Source of the DNA: Pseudomonas sp. HS6
GTDB lineage: Bacteria > Pseudomonadota > Gammaproteobacteria > Pseudomonadales > Pseudomonadaceae
Direction of reading: 5' to 3'
Assembly (NCBI RefSeq): GCF_023375815.1
Contig: NZ_CP067412.1
Span: forward strand, 3,162,001-3,226,000
DNA length: 64,000 nt
The position numbers were made by a program, and so were the translations under genes. Below the pieces are notes generated by a model, which saw only the letters and a program-made list of their open reading frames with translations, was not told where the DNA came from and made no database searches. Within the stretch, counting starts at the first letter, position 1, and each line of letters starts with the position of its first letter. Below are positions 19,111-28,439 of this stretch, piece after piece.

Positions 19111-21696
19111 TCAGATATCCCAGACCAGGTTGATCGCGAAGTTGCGACCCGGTTGGGTCAGGCGATCGAGGTTGGCCGGGCTGAGTACAGCGGCTTCGCC
19201 GACACTGTCGTAACCGCGCACGTCATCCCACAGCCAGTACTTCTTGTCGGTCAGGTTGTAGACGCCGCCGCTGACGGTGACGTCGTCGGTGACTTTGTAG
19301 AATCCGGTCAGGTCGAGAATGCCGAAGCCCGGCGACTTGAACTGGCTGCTGACGCCGTCCGGCGACTTGAAGTTGCTGTCGTCGACGCGATCCTTCTTCT
19401 TGACCACGGTCCAGCTCAGCAGGCCGCCGTAGTTGTCCTGGTCGTAGCCGAGGCCGAACACGCCGGTCAGCGGGTTGACGCTGTTGAGCGGCTCGCCGGT
19501 GTCGTTGTTGCGACCGTAGGCGTAGGCAATCGAACCCTGGGTGTAGAGGCCTTGCGGCGCGCCGAACGAATCCAGGTTCAGACGACCTTTGACCTCGGCA
19601 CCCTTGATGGTGGCGTGTTTGATGTTGTTGGTCTGGAACGTCAGCTCGTCGTAGCCAGGGGTGACGGCGTCTTCGTTGATGAAGTCGCGGTACTTGTTAT
19701 AGAACACCGCCACGTCGAACGAGCCTTGCTCGAAGTTGCCGCGCAGACCGGTTTCATAGCTTTTGCTCTTTTCCGGTTCCAGGTTCGGGTTCGGCGCCAC
19801 GTTGTAGCCGGTGGTGCTGTTCTCGAAGCGGCCGTACAGCGCTTTCGCGGTCGGGGTGCGGAAGCCTTCGGCGTACTGACCGTACCAGGTGTAGTTTTCG
19901 GTCAGAGCGTAGGTCAGGCCGAATTTCGGCGAGACTTTATGCCAGGTCTTGTTCTCGTCGCTGACCGTGCCTTTGCCGTCGGCAGCCACGGTGTTGAGGA
20001 ATTCCTGGGTGATGTGCGGCTTGAGCTGGGTGTAGTCGTAGCGCAGGCCCGGCAGGAAGGTCCAGTTGTTCCAGCTGATCTGATCCTGGGCGAACAGGCT
20101 GTAGGTGTTGATGGTCGGGTCCGGGAAGTCGCTGGACTTCTTCAGCACGTCGGTCGCGCTGGTGGCGCCAATGGCGGTGCAGCCGCGACCGACCGCCAGG
20201 CACTTGCCGTCGCCGCTGCGCGAACCGGTGACTTCCTGCTGCTTGATGGTGGTGCCGTAAGTCAGCACGTGATCGGTGGCGCCGATGCTGAAAGCCTTGT
20301 CCAGTTGTGCGTCGAAGACCCACTGCTTTTCTTCGTAGATCGTGTCGCGGGTACGCAACACTTTACGGGTCATCGGGTAGTAGAACTCTTCGGTGCTCTG
20401 GTCGGTTTTGGCGGTCTGGTGGTTGAGGCTCCACTTCACGTTGTCGGCCAGCAGGCTGTTCAACTCGAAGCTGTGCTCCAGGCCGAAACGCTCGCGGGTG
20501 ACGGTGTCGTTGCCGGTGCGCCACTGGTACATGCCGCCGGGCAGCATGCTGTTCGGGATCGTCGGGGCGCCGTTGAAGTACGGGCCGCCGTAGGCGCTTT
20601 TCTGATCGGTGTCGCGATCATCCTTGTACTTTTCGTAGGTCAGGCCCAGACGCGAACCTTCGTTATAGTTCCAGCCGATCTTGGCCAGCACGTTGGTGGC
20701 TTTCACGTCCTCCGGGTTGGCGGCGGTGCGCTCGAGGCCGGTGCCGTTGTTGCTGCCGTAGGAATCGGTTTCATGACCGTCGCGCTGGCTGTAGTGCAGC
20801 AAACCGTCGAACTGGTCGGCGCGACCGGCGACGGTGGCGGATTTCAGCCAGCTGTCGTCGGCGGAGCTGTAGCCGGTTTTCAGGCGGGCGCCGACGTCTT
20901 TGCCGGGTTTGATGATGTCGTCCGGGTCGAGGGTGTAGTAGCTGACGGCGCCGCCGATGGCGTTGCTGCCGTACAGCACCGAGGCCGGGCCGCGGAGGAT
21001 TTCGACGCGTTTGACGATTTCCGGATCAACGTAGTTGCGCTGGGTCTTGGCGTACGGGCCGTTGAAGAAACCGTCCGGCACTTCGACACCGTCGACCTGG
21101 GTCAGGATGCGATCACCGTCGATACCGCGAATGTTGTAGCCGCTGATCCCGCCGCGCTGGCCGGCGCCGCCCACGGACACGCCCGGCTCGTAGCGCACCA
21201 GGTCCTTGATGGTGTTGACGTTGTTGCGGTCAAGGTCCTGACGGGTCTGCACGGTAACGGTGGCCGGCACGCTGCTCACCGACTGTTCCTGGCGGGTGGC
21301 GCTGATGGTCACCTGATCGAGGTTGAGTGCGCCGCTGTTGTTGCGCTTTTCCAGCACGACATTGTTATTGCTGATTTTACGGAAGCTCAGGTTGGTCCCC
21401 ACCAACAGGCGCTCCAGGGCTTTTTCCGGTGGCAGCGAACCGCGCACGCCCGGCGACGACACGCCTTGACCCAGTTCAGCCGGCAAACCGACCTGCCAAC
21501 CCGTGACAGCGGTGAACGCGTTGAGCGCCGAGACCAGCGGTTGCTGGCTGATGGCGAACGAGTAATCGCCCATGTTGCGTGCCGGTTGCTCGGTGGCAGC
21601 CATCAGCGGCGCGGTGCCGGCCATCAGGATGGCAGCGGTCAGCAACGACAGTACGCGGGAAGGGGAGGAAGTCTGACGGGTAAGGCGTGAGGACAT
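19111..21696 (-). CDS. hxuA: TonB-dependent haem receptor with signalling domain
   Basis: This outer-membrane haem transporter is 861 residues from the ATG at 21696, chosen because GGAG sits eight bases upstream. It has a signal peptide (about 1-35), a secretin/TonB N-terminal (STN) signalling domain (about 40-110), the plug (LDQVTISATRQEQSVSSVPA onward) and a 22-strand barrel ending in NLVWDI. The STN domain contacts the FecR-type protein encoded just upstream to turn on the ECF sigma factor. The gene set and hemO next door match the Hxu cell-surface signalling system of pseudomonads. A Fur-like site overlaps the end of hxuR. Confidence 0.92.
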   Translation of the reverse strand: MSSRLTRQTSSPSRVLSLLTAAILMAGTAPLMAATEQPARNMGDYSFAISQQPLVSALNAFTAVTGWQVGLPAELGQGVSSPGVRGSLPPEKALERLLVGTNLSFRKISNNNVVLEKRNNSGALNLDQVTISATRQEQSVSSVPATVTVQTRQDLDRNNVNTIKDLVRYEPGVSVGGAGQRGGISGYNIRGIDGDRILTQVDGVEVPDGFFNGPYAKTQRNYVDPEIVKRVEILRGPASVLYGSNAIGGAVSYYTLDPDDIIKPGKDVGARLKTGYSSADDSWLKSATVAGRADQFDGLLHYSQRDGHETDSYGSNNGTGLERTAANPEDVKATNVLAKIGWNYNEGSRLGLTYEKYKDDRDTDQKSAYGGPYFNGAPTIPNSMLPGGMYQWRTGNDTVTRERFGLEHSFELNSLLADNVKWSLNHQTAKTDQSTEEFYYPMTRKVLRTRDTIYEEKQWVFDAQLDKAFSIGATDHVLTYGTTIKQQEVTGSRSGDGKCLAVGRGCTAIGATSATDVLKKSSDFPDPTINTYSLFAQDQISWNNWTFLPGLRYDYTQLKPHITQEFLNTVAADGKGTVSDENKTWHKVSPKFGLTYALTENYTWYGQYAEGFRTPTAKALYGRFENSTTGYNVAPNPNLEPEKSKSYETGLRGNFEQGSFDVAVFYNKYRDFINEDAVTPGYDELTFQTNNIKHATIKGAEVKGRLNLDSFGAPQGLYTQGSIAYAYGRNNDTGEPLNSVNPLTGVFGLGYDQDNYGGLLSWTVVKKKDRVDDSNFKSPDGVSSQFKSPGFGILDLTGFYKVTDDVTVSGGVYNLTDKKYWLWDDVRGYDSVGEAAVLSPANLDRLTQPGRNFAINLVWDI

Positions 21697-21803
21697 CGAT
21701 AGCGCTCCGTGTCGCACGAATCTTTATAGGTGCTGATTGGTATCGCGAGATGCGAATCAATTGCATTGGCTATAACGAGACGAACGAGCTTCAGCTATCG
21801 AGT

Positions 21804-21822
21804 AAAAATAATTCTCATTTAG
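21804..21822 (-). promoter_or_regulatory. possible Fur box before the haem receptor gene
   Basis: Read leftward, CTAAATGAGAATTATTTTT matches 12 of 19 positions of the Fur consensus GATAATGATAATCATTATC. It straddles the hxuR stop codon and lies about 110 bases before the receptor start. It would add direct iron control of the receptor on top of control through the sigma factor. Confidence 0.45.
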
Positions 21823-22784
21823 TTCAAAATCACCAGCGCCGGGAATTCCTGAAGCTTGGCCGAGGTGATGTGAGCGAGCGAACGCACCACGTCCAGCGGC
21901 TGGTCGAGACGGTAATTGCCGGTAACGGCGACGTCGGCCAACTGCTCGTTGGCGTTGATGATGAAGCCCGGGTAGTAGCGGCGCAGTTCGGCCAGCACCT
22001 GGTTCAGCGGACAATTCTCGAAGATCAGCCGACCCTGTACCCACGCCAGATCGGTAGCTGCATCGACCTTGGCCGGGCGGTCGAAACCATTCGGGCCGAT
22101 TTGAATGCTTTCCCCGGCGGACAGCCGCACTCGGGCATCGTCACGGGTTGCACGCAGATCGACATCGCCGCGCTGCACCCGCACCTGCGCCACACCGTCC
22201 AGGTAACGCACCGCGAATGCGGTGTCGCGCACGCTGGCCTTCACGGGCCCAGCGTCGATTTCCAGTGGCTGGCTTCGACTGGCCGGGATCTCGAAAAACG
22301 CTTCGCCCTGATACAGCCGCGCCACGCGCTGCCGATCGTTGATCGTGCTGGAAAAGGCGGAATTGGTGTTGAGCAGGACTTTCGAGCCGTCCTCAAGCTG
22401 CAGGCGTTGACGCTCGCCGACCACCGTCAGGTGGTCGGCCTGCAGACGCATCGGCAGGTTGCTGAAACTGAACAGACCGAGCACCAGCACGGCGGCGGTT
22501 GCCAGCGGTTTCCAATGCGGGCGCAGGCGTGTGAGGACGGTGACTTTCTTCGGTTGGGCCGCGAGGTTCTGCGCGCACTGGGCGATTTGCGGGCCGTCCC
22601 AGATCGCTTGGGCCTTGGCAAACGCCTGGGCGTTCAATGGATCGGCCGCCAGCCAGGCATGAAATTGCCGGGTCTGCTCCTCGTCCGGGCTGCCGAGCAC
22701 GATGAGCCAGTCCAGAGCCTGGTCCATTGCGTTGGCGGCGTCCTGCGCCGTGTCGGGCGAAGGAGGGCGGTGGGTGTCCGTCAC
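21819..22784 (-). CDS. hxuR: FecR-type anti-sigma factor
   Basis: This 321-residue inner-membrane regulator relays the receptor signal to the ECF sigma factor. It has a DUF4880-like N-terminus (ALDWLIVLGSPDEEQTRQFHAWL), one membrane helix (about 95-112, LATAAVLVLGLFSFSNL) and a periplasmic FecR domain (RQRLQLEDGSKVLLNTNSAFS, LYQGEAFFEI). The GTG at 22784 is preferred because GAGGAAA lies just before it; a start nine codons earlier lacks this. It sits between the sigma factor and receptor genes, the usual order of such systems. Confidence 0.9.
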   Translation of the reverse strand: MTDTHRPPSPDTAQDAANAMDQALDWLIVLGSPDEEQTRQFHAWLAADPLNAQAFAKAQAIWDGPQIAQCAQNLAAQPKKVTVLTRLRPHWKPLATAAVLVLGLFSFSNLPMRLQADHLTVVGERQRLQLEDGSKVLLNTNSAFSSTINDRQRVARLYQGEAFFEIPASRSQPLEIDAGPVKASVRDTAFAVRYLDGVAQVRVQRGDVDLRATRDDARVRLSAGESIQIGPNGFDRPAKVDAATDLAWVQGRLIFENCPLNQVLAELRRYYPGFIINANEQLADVAVTGNYRLDQPLDVVRSLAHITSAKLQEFPALVILN

Positions 22785-22908
22785 GGTGTTTCCTCGGCAG
22801 TGTCTGTGCACGGCTGTTTTTTTAGTGAAGCGTAAAAGTCGGGCAAGGGTAACAAAGCCCGATGATCAGTGCAGTCGATCCTGGCTCTTACAGAAAAAAC
22901 CTACAACA

Positions 22909-23427
22909 TCAGTCGCCGTTCAGGCGCTCGGCGACACCGATGCAAATGGTCATGATCAGTTTGAGTTCTTTCTGCACCGTGCTGAGAGAGACGCTCAGTT
23001 CTTCGGCGATTTCCTGATAGCTGTGCCCGTGCAGGCGGCTGAGGATGAAGATTTGCTGCTGACGGGGGCTGAGTTCACCGAGGCTCACGTTCAAGCGCTC
23101 CAGCAATTGTTCGGCGTGGGCGGCGTCTTCGGCGCTGCTGGCGGGGGCGGCGACGCTGTGCACCACGTCCTGCGGCACGTCGTCGACCATGGTGCGCGAG
23201 TGAATCTTGCGCGCACGCAAGTGGTCCAGCGCCAGGTTGCGCGCGGTCTGGAAGACAAAGGGTTCAAGGTGATCGATGGCCCGTTCGCTCAGCGCCCGGG
23301 TGACGCGCAGGTAGGTTTCCTGCAACAGGTCTTCGGCGGTGCTGTGGTTGTTGACCATTCGTTCCAGCGTTCGCAGCAGTGAAGTGCGCTGGGCGAGGAA
23401 AACGTGATTGAACTGCGACTGACTCAC
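22909..23427 (-). CDS. hxuI: iron-starvation ECF sigma factor
   Basis: This is a FecI-type extracytoplasmic-function sigma factor of 172 residues. Region 2 is FLAQRTSLLRTLERMVNNHS to RNLALDHLRAR. Region 4 is LSPRQQQIFILSRLHGHSYQ followed by the helix-turn-helix EIAEELSVSLSTVQKELK. It should direct polymerase to the haem receptor promoter when haem binds the receptor. It is first in hxuIRA, behind a strong Fur box, so the system is switched on by iron shortage. The gap to hxuR is 124 bases. Confidence 0.92.
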   Translation of the reverse strand: MSQSQFNHVFLAQRTSLLRTLERMVNNHSTAEDLLQETYLRVTRALSERAIDHLEPFVFQTARNLALDHLRARKIHSRTMVDDVPQDVVHSVAAPASSAEDAAHAEQLLERLNVSLGELSPRQQQIFILSRLHGHSYQEIAEELSVSLSTVQKELKLIMTICIGVAERLNGD

Positions 23428-23451
23428 GGGAGGACCTGATCCATTTCGAGC

Positions 23452-23470
23452 GAATGATAATGCTTATCAT
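23452..23470 (-). promoter_or_regulatory. Fur box of hxuI
   Basis: GAATGATAATGCTTATCAT contains the perfect inverted repeat ATGATAA-TGC-TTATCAT (23454-23470) and closely matches the Fur consensus. It is 25 bases before the sigma gene start and should cover its promoter. Confidence 0.88.
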
Positions 23471-23546
23471 CCGCCCGAGTGGTCAAGTGTTGATTTGTCA
23501 AAGGTTGGTAAAGCTATTGCCCGCTCTCAAATCGGCGACAGTGGTT

Positions 23547-24548
23547 TTATTCTGCGTTGCACAGGGCCAGGCAGTTATCCAGCATGCGGTTGGAGAAGCC
23601 CCACTCGTTGTCGTACCAGGCCAGCACTTTCAGCAGTTTGCCGCTGGATTTGGTGTGGTTGGCGTCGAAGATCGACGACAGCGGGTTGTGGTTGAAGTCA
23701 CTCGATACCAGCGGCAGGGTGTTGTAGCCGAGGATTTTCGAATGCTGGCTTGCGGCTTTCATCAGTGCGTTCACTTCATCGGCCGAGGCTTCGCGCTTTA
23801 GCTGCACGGTCAGGTCCACCAGCGACACATTGATCACCGGTACGCGCACGGCCATGCCGGTCAGCTTGCCCGCCAGTTCCGGTAGCACCAGGCCCACGGC
23901 TTCGGCAGCGCCAGTCTTGCTCGGGATCATGTTCTGAGTGGCGGAACGGGCGCGGTACGGGTCGGTGTGATAGACGTCGGTCAGGTTCTGATCGTTGGTG
24001 TAGGCGTGAATCGTGGTCATCAGACCGCTTTCGATGCCCAGTTCGCGGTGCAGCACCTGGGCCACTGGGGCCAGGCAGTTGGTGGTGCACGATGCGTTGG
24101 AAATGATCTGGTGCGACTGACGCAGAATGTCGTGGTTCACACCATAAACGACGGTGGCATCCGCGCCTTTGGCCGGGGCCGAGATGATGACTTTGCGCGC
24201 ACCGGCAGTAATATGCGCGGCGGCTTTGGCCCGGTCGGTGAACAGACCGGTGCATTCGAACACCACATCAATCTTTTCCGCAGCCCACGGCAACTCGGCA
24301 GGGTTGCGGATGGCGCTGACCGCAATGCGGTCACCGTTGACGGTCAGACTCTCGTTGTCGTGCGCAACTTCAGCATCGAACGTGCCGTGAACGGTATCGT
24401 ATTTGAGCAAGTGCGCATTCATCGCGCTGTCGCCCAGATCGTTGATGGCGACGATCTGCAAATCCTGACGATAGCCTTGGGTATACAGTGCGCGCAGGAC
24501 ATTACGGCCGATGCGGCCAAAACCATTGATTGCGATTCGAAGAGTCAT
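23547..24548 (-). CDS. gap: glyceraldehyde-3-phosphate dehydrogenase, type I
   Basis: The NAD-dependent enzyme oxidises glyceraldehyde 3-phosphate formed by the Entner-Doudoroff pathway. The 333-residue protein has the NAD motif [10 protein letters not shown] at 8-17 and the catalytic motif [12 protein letters not shown] with Cys154. The start at 24548 gives [11 protein letters not shown]; the 27 extra residues of the longer reading are intergenic. It is divergent from edd, with two HexR operators in the shared 220-base gap. It corresponds to the glucose-inducible gap-1 copy of P. putida by position. Confidence 0.96.
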   Translation of the reverse strand: MTLRIAINGFGRIGRNVLRALYTQGYRQDLQIVAINDLGDSAMNAHLLKYDTVHGTFDAEVAHDNESLTVNGDRIAVSAIRNPAELPWAAEKIDVVFECTGLFTDRAKAAAHITAGARKVIISAPAKGADATVVYGVNHDILRQSHQIISNASCTTNCLAPVAQVLHRELGIESGLMTTIHAYTNDQNLTDVYHTDPYRARSATQNMIPSKTGAAEAVGLVLPELAGKLTGMAVRVPVINVSLVDLTVQLKREASADEVNALMKAASQHSKILGYNTLPLVSSDFNHNPLSSIFDANHTKSSGKLLKVLAWYDNEWGFSNRMLDNCLALCNAE

Positions 24549-24571
24549 TGAACAGCGCCGCCGTCGTTTTG

Positions 24572-24586
24572 TTGTTGGAATTACAA
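24572..24586. promoter_or_regulatory. HexR operator, gap side
   Basis: TTGTTGGAATTACAA fits TTGT-N7-ACAA, the HexR operator described in P. putida. It is 24 bases upstream of the gap start, so HexR would repress gap here until KDPG binds it. Confidence 0.8.
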
Positions 24587-24633
24587 GATTATTCGCATAA
24601 AAATAGAAAACAAGCCTTTTTAGTGGCAATATT

Positions 24634-24648
24634 TTGTTTTATCTACAA
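24634..24648. promoter_or_regulatory. HexR operator, edd side
   Basis: TTGTTTTATCTACAA is a second perfect TTGT-N7-ACAA, exactly 62 bases from the first. It is about 120 bases before edd. Two operators in one divergent gap agree with separate repression of gap and of edd-glk-gltR-gtrS. Confidence 0.8.
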
Positions 24649-24768
24649 CGAGTGACCTGAATCAACTGGTCCGAATGATCAAGAAAACCGTTCGTCATCC
24701 CACGCGAACGGGCCTTTGATCAGCATAGACAATCAGGTCGCCACATCCGTTAGCCTGGAGTTCTACAC

Positions 24769-26595
24769 ATGCATCCCCGCGTTCTTGAGGTCACCGAACG
24801 GCTTATCGCCCGCAGCCGCGCCACGCGTCAGGCTTACCTTGCGCTGATTCGCGGCGCTGCAACTGATGGGCCGATGCGCGGCAAGCTGCAATGCGCCAAC
24901 TTCGCCCACGGCGTGGCCGGGTGTGGCACTGAAGACAAGCACAGCCTGCGGATGATGAACTCGGCGAACATCGCCATTGTTTCGTCGTATAACGACATGC
25001 TCTCGGCGCACCAGCCGTACGAAGTCTTCCCGGAACAGATCAAGAACGCCCTGCGCGAAATCGGCTCGGTCGGCCAGTTCGCCGGTGGTACACCAGCCAT
25101 GTGCGACGGCGTGACCCAGGGCGAACCGGGTATGGAGCTGAGCCTGCCGAGCCGCGAAGTGATCGCGATGTCGACGGCGGTGGCGCTGTCCCACAACATG
25201 TTCGACGGCGCGCTGATGCTCGGCATCTGCGACAAGATCGTGCCGGGCCTGATGATGGGCTCCCTGCGTTTCGGTCATCTGCCGACGATTTTCGTACCGG
25301 GCGGGCCGATGGTCTCGGGGATTTCCAACAAGGAAAAAGCCGACGTGCGGCAGAAGTACGCCGAAGGCAAGGCGACCCGCGAGGAACTGCTGGAATCGGA
25401 AATGAAGTCCTACCACAGCCCCGGCACCTGCACCTTCTACGGCACCGCCAACACCAACCAGTTGCTGATGGAAGTCATGGGCCTGCACTTGCCGGGGGCA
25501 TCCTTCGTCAACCCGAACACGCCGCTGCGTGATGCCCTGACCCGCGAAGCCGCGCATCAGGTCACCCGTCTGACCAAACAGAACGGCAACTTCATGCCGA
25601 TCGGCGAAATCGTCGACGAGAAGTCGCTGGTCAACTCGATCGTTGCGCTGCACGCCACTGGCGGTTCGACCAACCACACCCTGCACATGCCGGCCATCGC
25701 CATGGCGGCGGGCATTCAATTGACTTGGCAGGACATGGCCGACCTCTCCGAAGTCGTGCCGACCCTGAGCCACGTCTATCCGAACGGTAAGGCCGACATC
25801 AACCACTTCCAGGCCGCGGGCGGCATGTCGTTCCTGATCCGCGAACTGCTCGAAGCCGGTCTGTTGCACGAAGACGTCAACACCGTGCTCGGCCACGGCT
25901 TGAGCCAGTACACCAAGGAGCCGTTCCTCGATAACGGCAAACTGGTGTGGCGCGAAGGCCCGACGGACAGCCTCGACGAAAACATTCTGCGTCCGGTGGC
26001 TCGCGCGTTCTCGGCAGAGGGCGGGTTGCGGGTGATGGAAGGCAACCTCGGTCGCGGCGTGATGAAAGTGTCCGCCGTCGCGCTGGAAAACCAGATCGTC
26101 GAAGCACCGGCCATGGTGTTCCAGGATCAACAGGATCTGGCCGACGCCTTCAAGGCCGGTTTGCTTGAAAAAGATTTTGTCGCGGTGATGCGTTTCCAGG
26201 GCCCGCGCTCCAACGGCATGCCGGAACTGCACAAGATGACGCCGTTCCTCGGCGTGCTGCAGGATCGCGGCTTTAAAGTCGCGCTGGTGACGGACGGGCG
26301 TATGTCCGGCGCGTCGGGGAAAATCCCGGCGGCGATCCACGTCAGCCCCGAAGCTTATGTCGGCGGCGCTTTGGCTCGCGTGCAAGAGGGCGATATCATC
26401 CGCGTCGATGGCGTCAAAGGCACCTTGGAACTCAAAGTGGACGCCGCCGAATTTGCAGCGCGCGAACCCGCCAAAGGCCTGTTGGGCAACAACATCGGCA
26501 GCGGCCGCGAACTGTTTGGCTTCATGCGTTTGGCCTTCAGCTCGGCAGAGCAGGGCGCCAGCGCCTTCACTTCTGCCCTGGAGACGCTTAATTGA
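24769..26595 (+). CDS. edd: 6-phosphogluconate dehydratase
   Basis: The first enzyme specific to the Entner-Doudoroff pathway converts 6-phosphogluconate to 2-keto-3-deoxy-6-phosphogluconate. The 608 residues are the full IlvD/Edd family length. The family segments [20 protein letters not shown] and [16 protein letters not shown] are present, along with the late motif [19 protein letters not shown]. The early cysteine in [11 protein letters not shown] is likely an Fe-S ligand. Its TGA overlaps the TTG start of glk, so the two are translationally coupled. Confidence 0.98.
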   Translation: MHPRVLEVTERLIARSRATRQAYLALIRGAATDGPMRGKLQCANFAHGVAGCGTEDKHSLRMMNSANIAIVSSYNDMLSAHQPYEVFPEQIKNALREIGSVGQFAGGTPAMCDGVTQGEPGMELSLPSREVIAMSTAVALSHNMFDGALMLGICDKIVPGLMMGSLRFGHLPTIFVPGGPMVSGISNKEKADVRQKYAEGKATREELLESEMKSYHSPGTCTFYGTANTNQLLMEVMGLHLPGASFVNPNTPLRDALTREAAHQVTRLTKQNGNFMPIGEIVDEKSLVNSIVALHATGGSTNHTLHMPAIAMAAGIQLTWQDMADLSEVVPTLSHVYPNGKADINHFQAAGGMSFLIRELLEAGLLHEDVNTVLGHGLSQYTKEPFLDNGKLVWREGPTDSLDENILRPVARAFSAEGGLRVMEGNLGRGVMKVSAVALENQIVEAPAMVFQDQQDLADAFKAGLLEKDFVAVMRFQGPRSNGMPELHKMTPFLGVLQDRGFKVALVTDGRMSGASGKIPAAIHVSPEAYVGGALARVQEGDIIRVDGVKGTLELKVDAAEFAAREPAKGLLGNNIGSGRELFGFMRLAFSSAEQGASAFTSALETLN

Positions 26596-27542
26596 AACTG
26601 GCTTTGGTCGGTGACATCGGAGGCACCAACGCGCGGTTCGCGTTGTGGAAAGATCAGCAGCTCGAATCGGTGCAGGTGCTGGCCACGGCCGACCATGCCA
26701 GCCCGGAAGAGGCGATCAGCCTCTACCTGAGCGGGCTCGGCCTGGCGCCAGGCGCCATCGGTTCGGTGTGCCTGTCGGTGGCGGGTCCCGTCAGCGGCGA
26801 TGAGTTCAAGTTCACCAACAACCACTGGCGCCTGAGCCGCAAGGCGTTTTGCCAGGCGTTGCAAGTCGAGCAGTTGCTGCTGGTCAATGATTTCTCGGCG
26901 ATGGCGTTGGGCATGACTCGTTTGCAGCCCGGCGAATTCCGCGTGGTCTGCGAAGGCGAGCCGGAGCCGTTGCGTCCGGCGGTGGTGATCGGCCCGGGCA
27001 CCGGCCTGGGCGTCGGCACGTTGCTCGATCTGGGCGAAGGCCGGTTTGCCGCGTTGCCGGGGGAGGGCGGTCATGTCGATCTGCCGCTGAGCAGCCCGCG
27101 TGAAACCCAGCTCTGGCAGCACATCCACAACGAGATCGGCCACGTCAGCGCAGAAACCGCGTTGAGCGGCGGCGGTTTGCCTCGGGTCTACCGGGCGATC
27201 TGCGCGGTGGATGGTCATGAACCGAAACTCGACACACCTGAGGCAATTACTGCGGCAGGACTTTCAGGCGATCCGATTGCCCTGGAAGTGCTGGAGCAGT
27301 TCTGCTGCTGGCTCGGTCGTGTGGCCGGCAACAACGTGCTGACCACTGGCGGCCGTGGCGGGGTGTACATCGTGGGGGGCGTGATTCCGCGTTTCGCCGA
27401 TTTCTTCCTCGAAAGCGGTTTCGCCCGCAGCTTCGCCGACAAGGGTTGCATGAGCGATTACTTCAAGGGGATTCCGGTGTGGCTGGTGACGGCGCCGTAT
27501 TCCGGTCTCGTTGGTGCAGGAGTGGCGCTCGAACAGGCTTGA
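26592..27542 (+). CDS. glk: glucokinase
   Basis: Glucokinase phosphorylates cytoplasmic glucose with ATP. The 316-residue ROK-unrelated proteobacterial glucokinase opens [17 protein letters not shown] (the phosphate-1 motif) and has [12 protein letters not shown] and the late GGVIPRF. The start is TTG at 26592, four bases inside edd (TTGA), an unusual but clear start since the ATP motif follows at once. Cotranscribed with edd, it feeds glucose into the pathway after import by the gts transporter. Confidence 0.96.
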   Translation: MKLALVGDIGGTNARFALWKDQQLESVQVLATADHASPEEAISLYLSGLGLAPGAIGSVCLSVAGPVSGDEFKFTNNHWRLSRKAFCQALQVEQLLLVNDFSAMALGMTRLQPGEFRVVCEGEPEPLRPAVVIGPGTGLGVGTLLDLGEGRFAALPGEGGHVDLPLSSPRETQLWQHIHNEIGHVSAETALSGGGLPRVYRAICAVDGHEPKLDTPEAITAAGLSGDPIALEVLEQFCCWLGRVAGNNVLTTGGRGGVYIVGGVIPRFADFFLESGFARSFADKGCMSDYFKGIPVWLVTAPYSGLVGAGVALEQA

Positions 27543-27556
27543 AACCGAGTCGCCTT

Positions 27557-27631
27557 CATCGCTGGCAAGCCAGCTCCCAAAGGTTTTGTGAACGACACAG
27601 ATCCTTGTGGGAGCTGGCTTGCCAGCGATGA
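27557..27631. repeat. REP pair, outward orientation
   Basis: Unlike the usual doublets, the first unit (CATCGCTGGCAAGCCAGCTC) and the second (GTGGGAGCTGGCTTGCCAGC) have their tails inward, with a 22-base spacer (27586-27607). It separates glk from gltR. Confidence 0.8.
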
Positions 27632-27707
27632 GGCCAGAACAGACAACAAATATCCAAGGTTCATCAGGCATAATCCGCCCAATTCCAACAACAAGGATGC
27701 CTTCGAA

Positions 27708-28439
27708 GTGAGCTCAGTCAACAAGTCGATTTTGTTGGTCGATGACGACCAGGAGATACGCGAGTTGCTGGAAACCTACCTGACCCGCGCGGGTTTTCAG
27801 GTACGGGCCACGGCCGACGGCGCCAGTTTCCGCCAGGCGCTGAACGAGGCGCCGAGCGATCTGGTGATCCTTGATGTGATGCTGCCCGATGAAGACGGCT
27901 TCAGCCTGTGCCGCTGGGTGCGCCAGCATCCGCGTCAGGCCCAGGTGCCGATCATCATGCTGACTGCCAGTTCCGACGAGGCCGATCGGGTGATCGGTCT
28001 GGAACTGGGCGCCGACGATTACCTCGGCAAACCCTTCAGCCCCCGCGAACTGCAAGCCCGGATCAAAGCTCTGCTGCGCCGCGCCCAGTTCGGCCAGGAG
28101 CGCAGCGGCAGTGAAGTGTTGGCCTTCGACGAGTGGCGGCTGGACATGGTCAGCCATCGGCTGTTTCACACCGACGGCGAGGAAGTGATTCTGTCCGGCG
28201 CCGACTTCGCCCTGTTGAAACTGTTCCTCGATCACCCGCAGGAAATCCTCGACCGCGACACCATCGGCAACGCCACCCGTGGCCGCGACTTGATGCCGCT
28301 CGATCGTATCGTCGACATGGCCGTCAGCCGCTTGCGCCAGCGTCTGCGAGACACCGAAAAGCCGCCACGGCTGATCCGCACCGTGCGTGGCAGCGGCTAC
28401 CAACTGGCAGCCAACGTGGTTGCCGGCAATGGTCACTGA
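27708..28439 (+). CDS. gltR: GltR response regulator of glucose transport
   Basis: This OmpR-family response regulator has 243 residues. The receiver domain starts KSILLVDDDQEI with phospho-acceptor Asp56 in LVILDVMLPDEDG, and a winged-helix DNA-binding domain follows (about 145-238, ending RTVRGSGYQL). The GTG at 27708 is chosen: AAGGATG precedes it, and the upstream extension is translated REP DNA. Its stop overlaps the start of the sensor kinase gene. In pseudomonads GltR/GtrS senses glucose metabolites and controls the gts/oprB glucose uptake genes, which follow here. Confidence 0.93.
   Translation: MSSVNKSILLVDDDQEIRELLETYLTRAGFQVRATADGASFRQALNEAPSDLVILDVMLPDEDGFSLCRWVRQHPRQAQVPIIMLTASSDEADRVIGLELGADDYLGKPFSPRELQARIKALLRRAQFGQERSGSEVLAFDEWRLDMVSHRLFHTDGEEVILSGADFALLKLFLDHPQEILDRDTIGNATRGRDLMPLDRIVDMAVSRLRQRLRDTEKPPRLIRTVRGSGYQLAANVVAGNGH

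Noticed and set aside
19096..21690. 864-codon rightward open frame opposite the haem receptor gene
   Set aside because: Composition (Val/Gly/Ala/His rich, no hydrophobic pattern) is that of an antisense frame. The leftward frame has a complete TonB-receptor plan with signal peptide.
24763..26385. 540-codon leftward open frame opposite edd
   Set aside because: An antisense shadow of a certain gene. The product is His/Arg/Gln rich without family features.
27588..27707. N-terminal extension of GltR by 40 residues
   Set aside because: The added codons are translated REP DNA. The GTG at 27708 with AAGGATG upstream gives a normal receiver-domain start.
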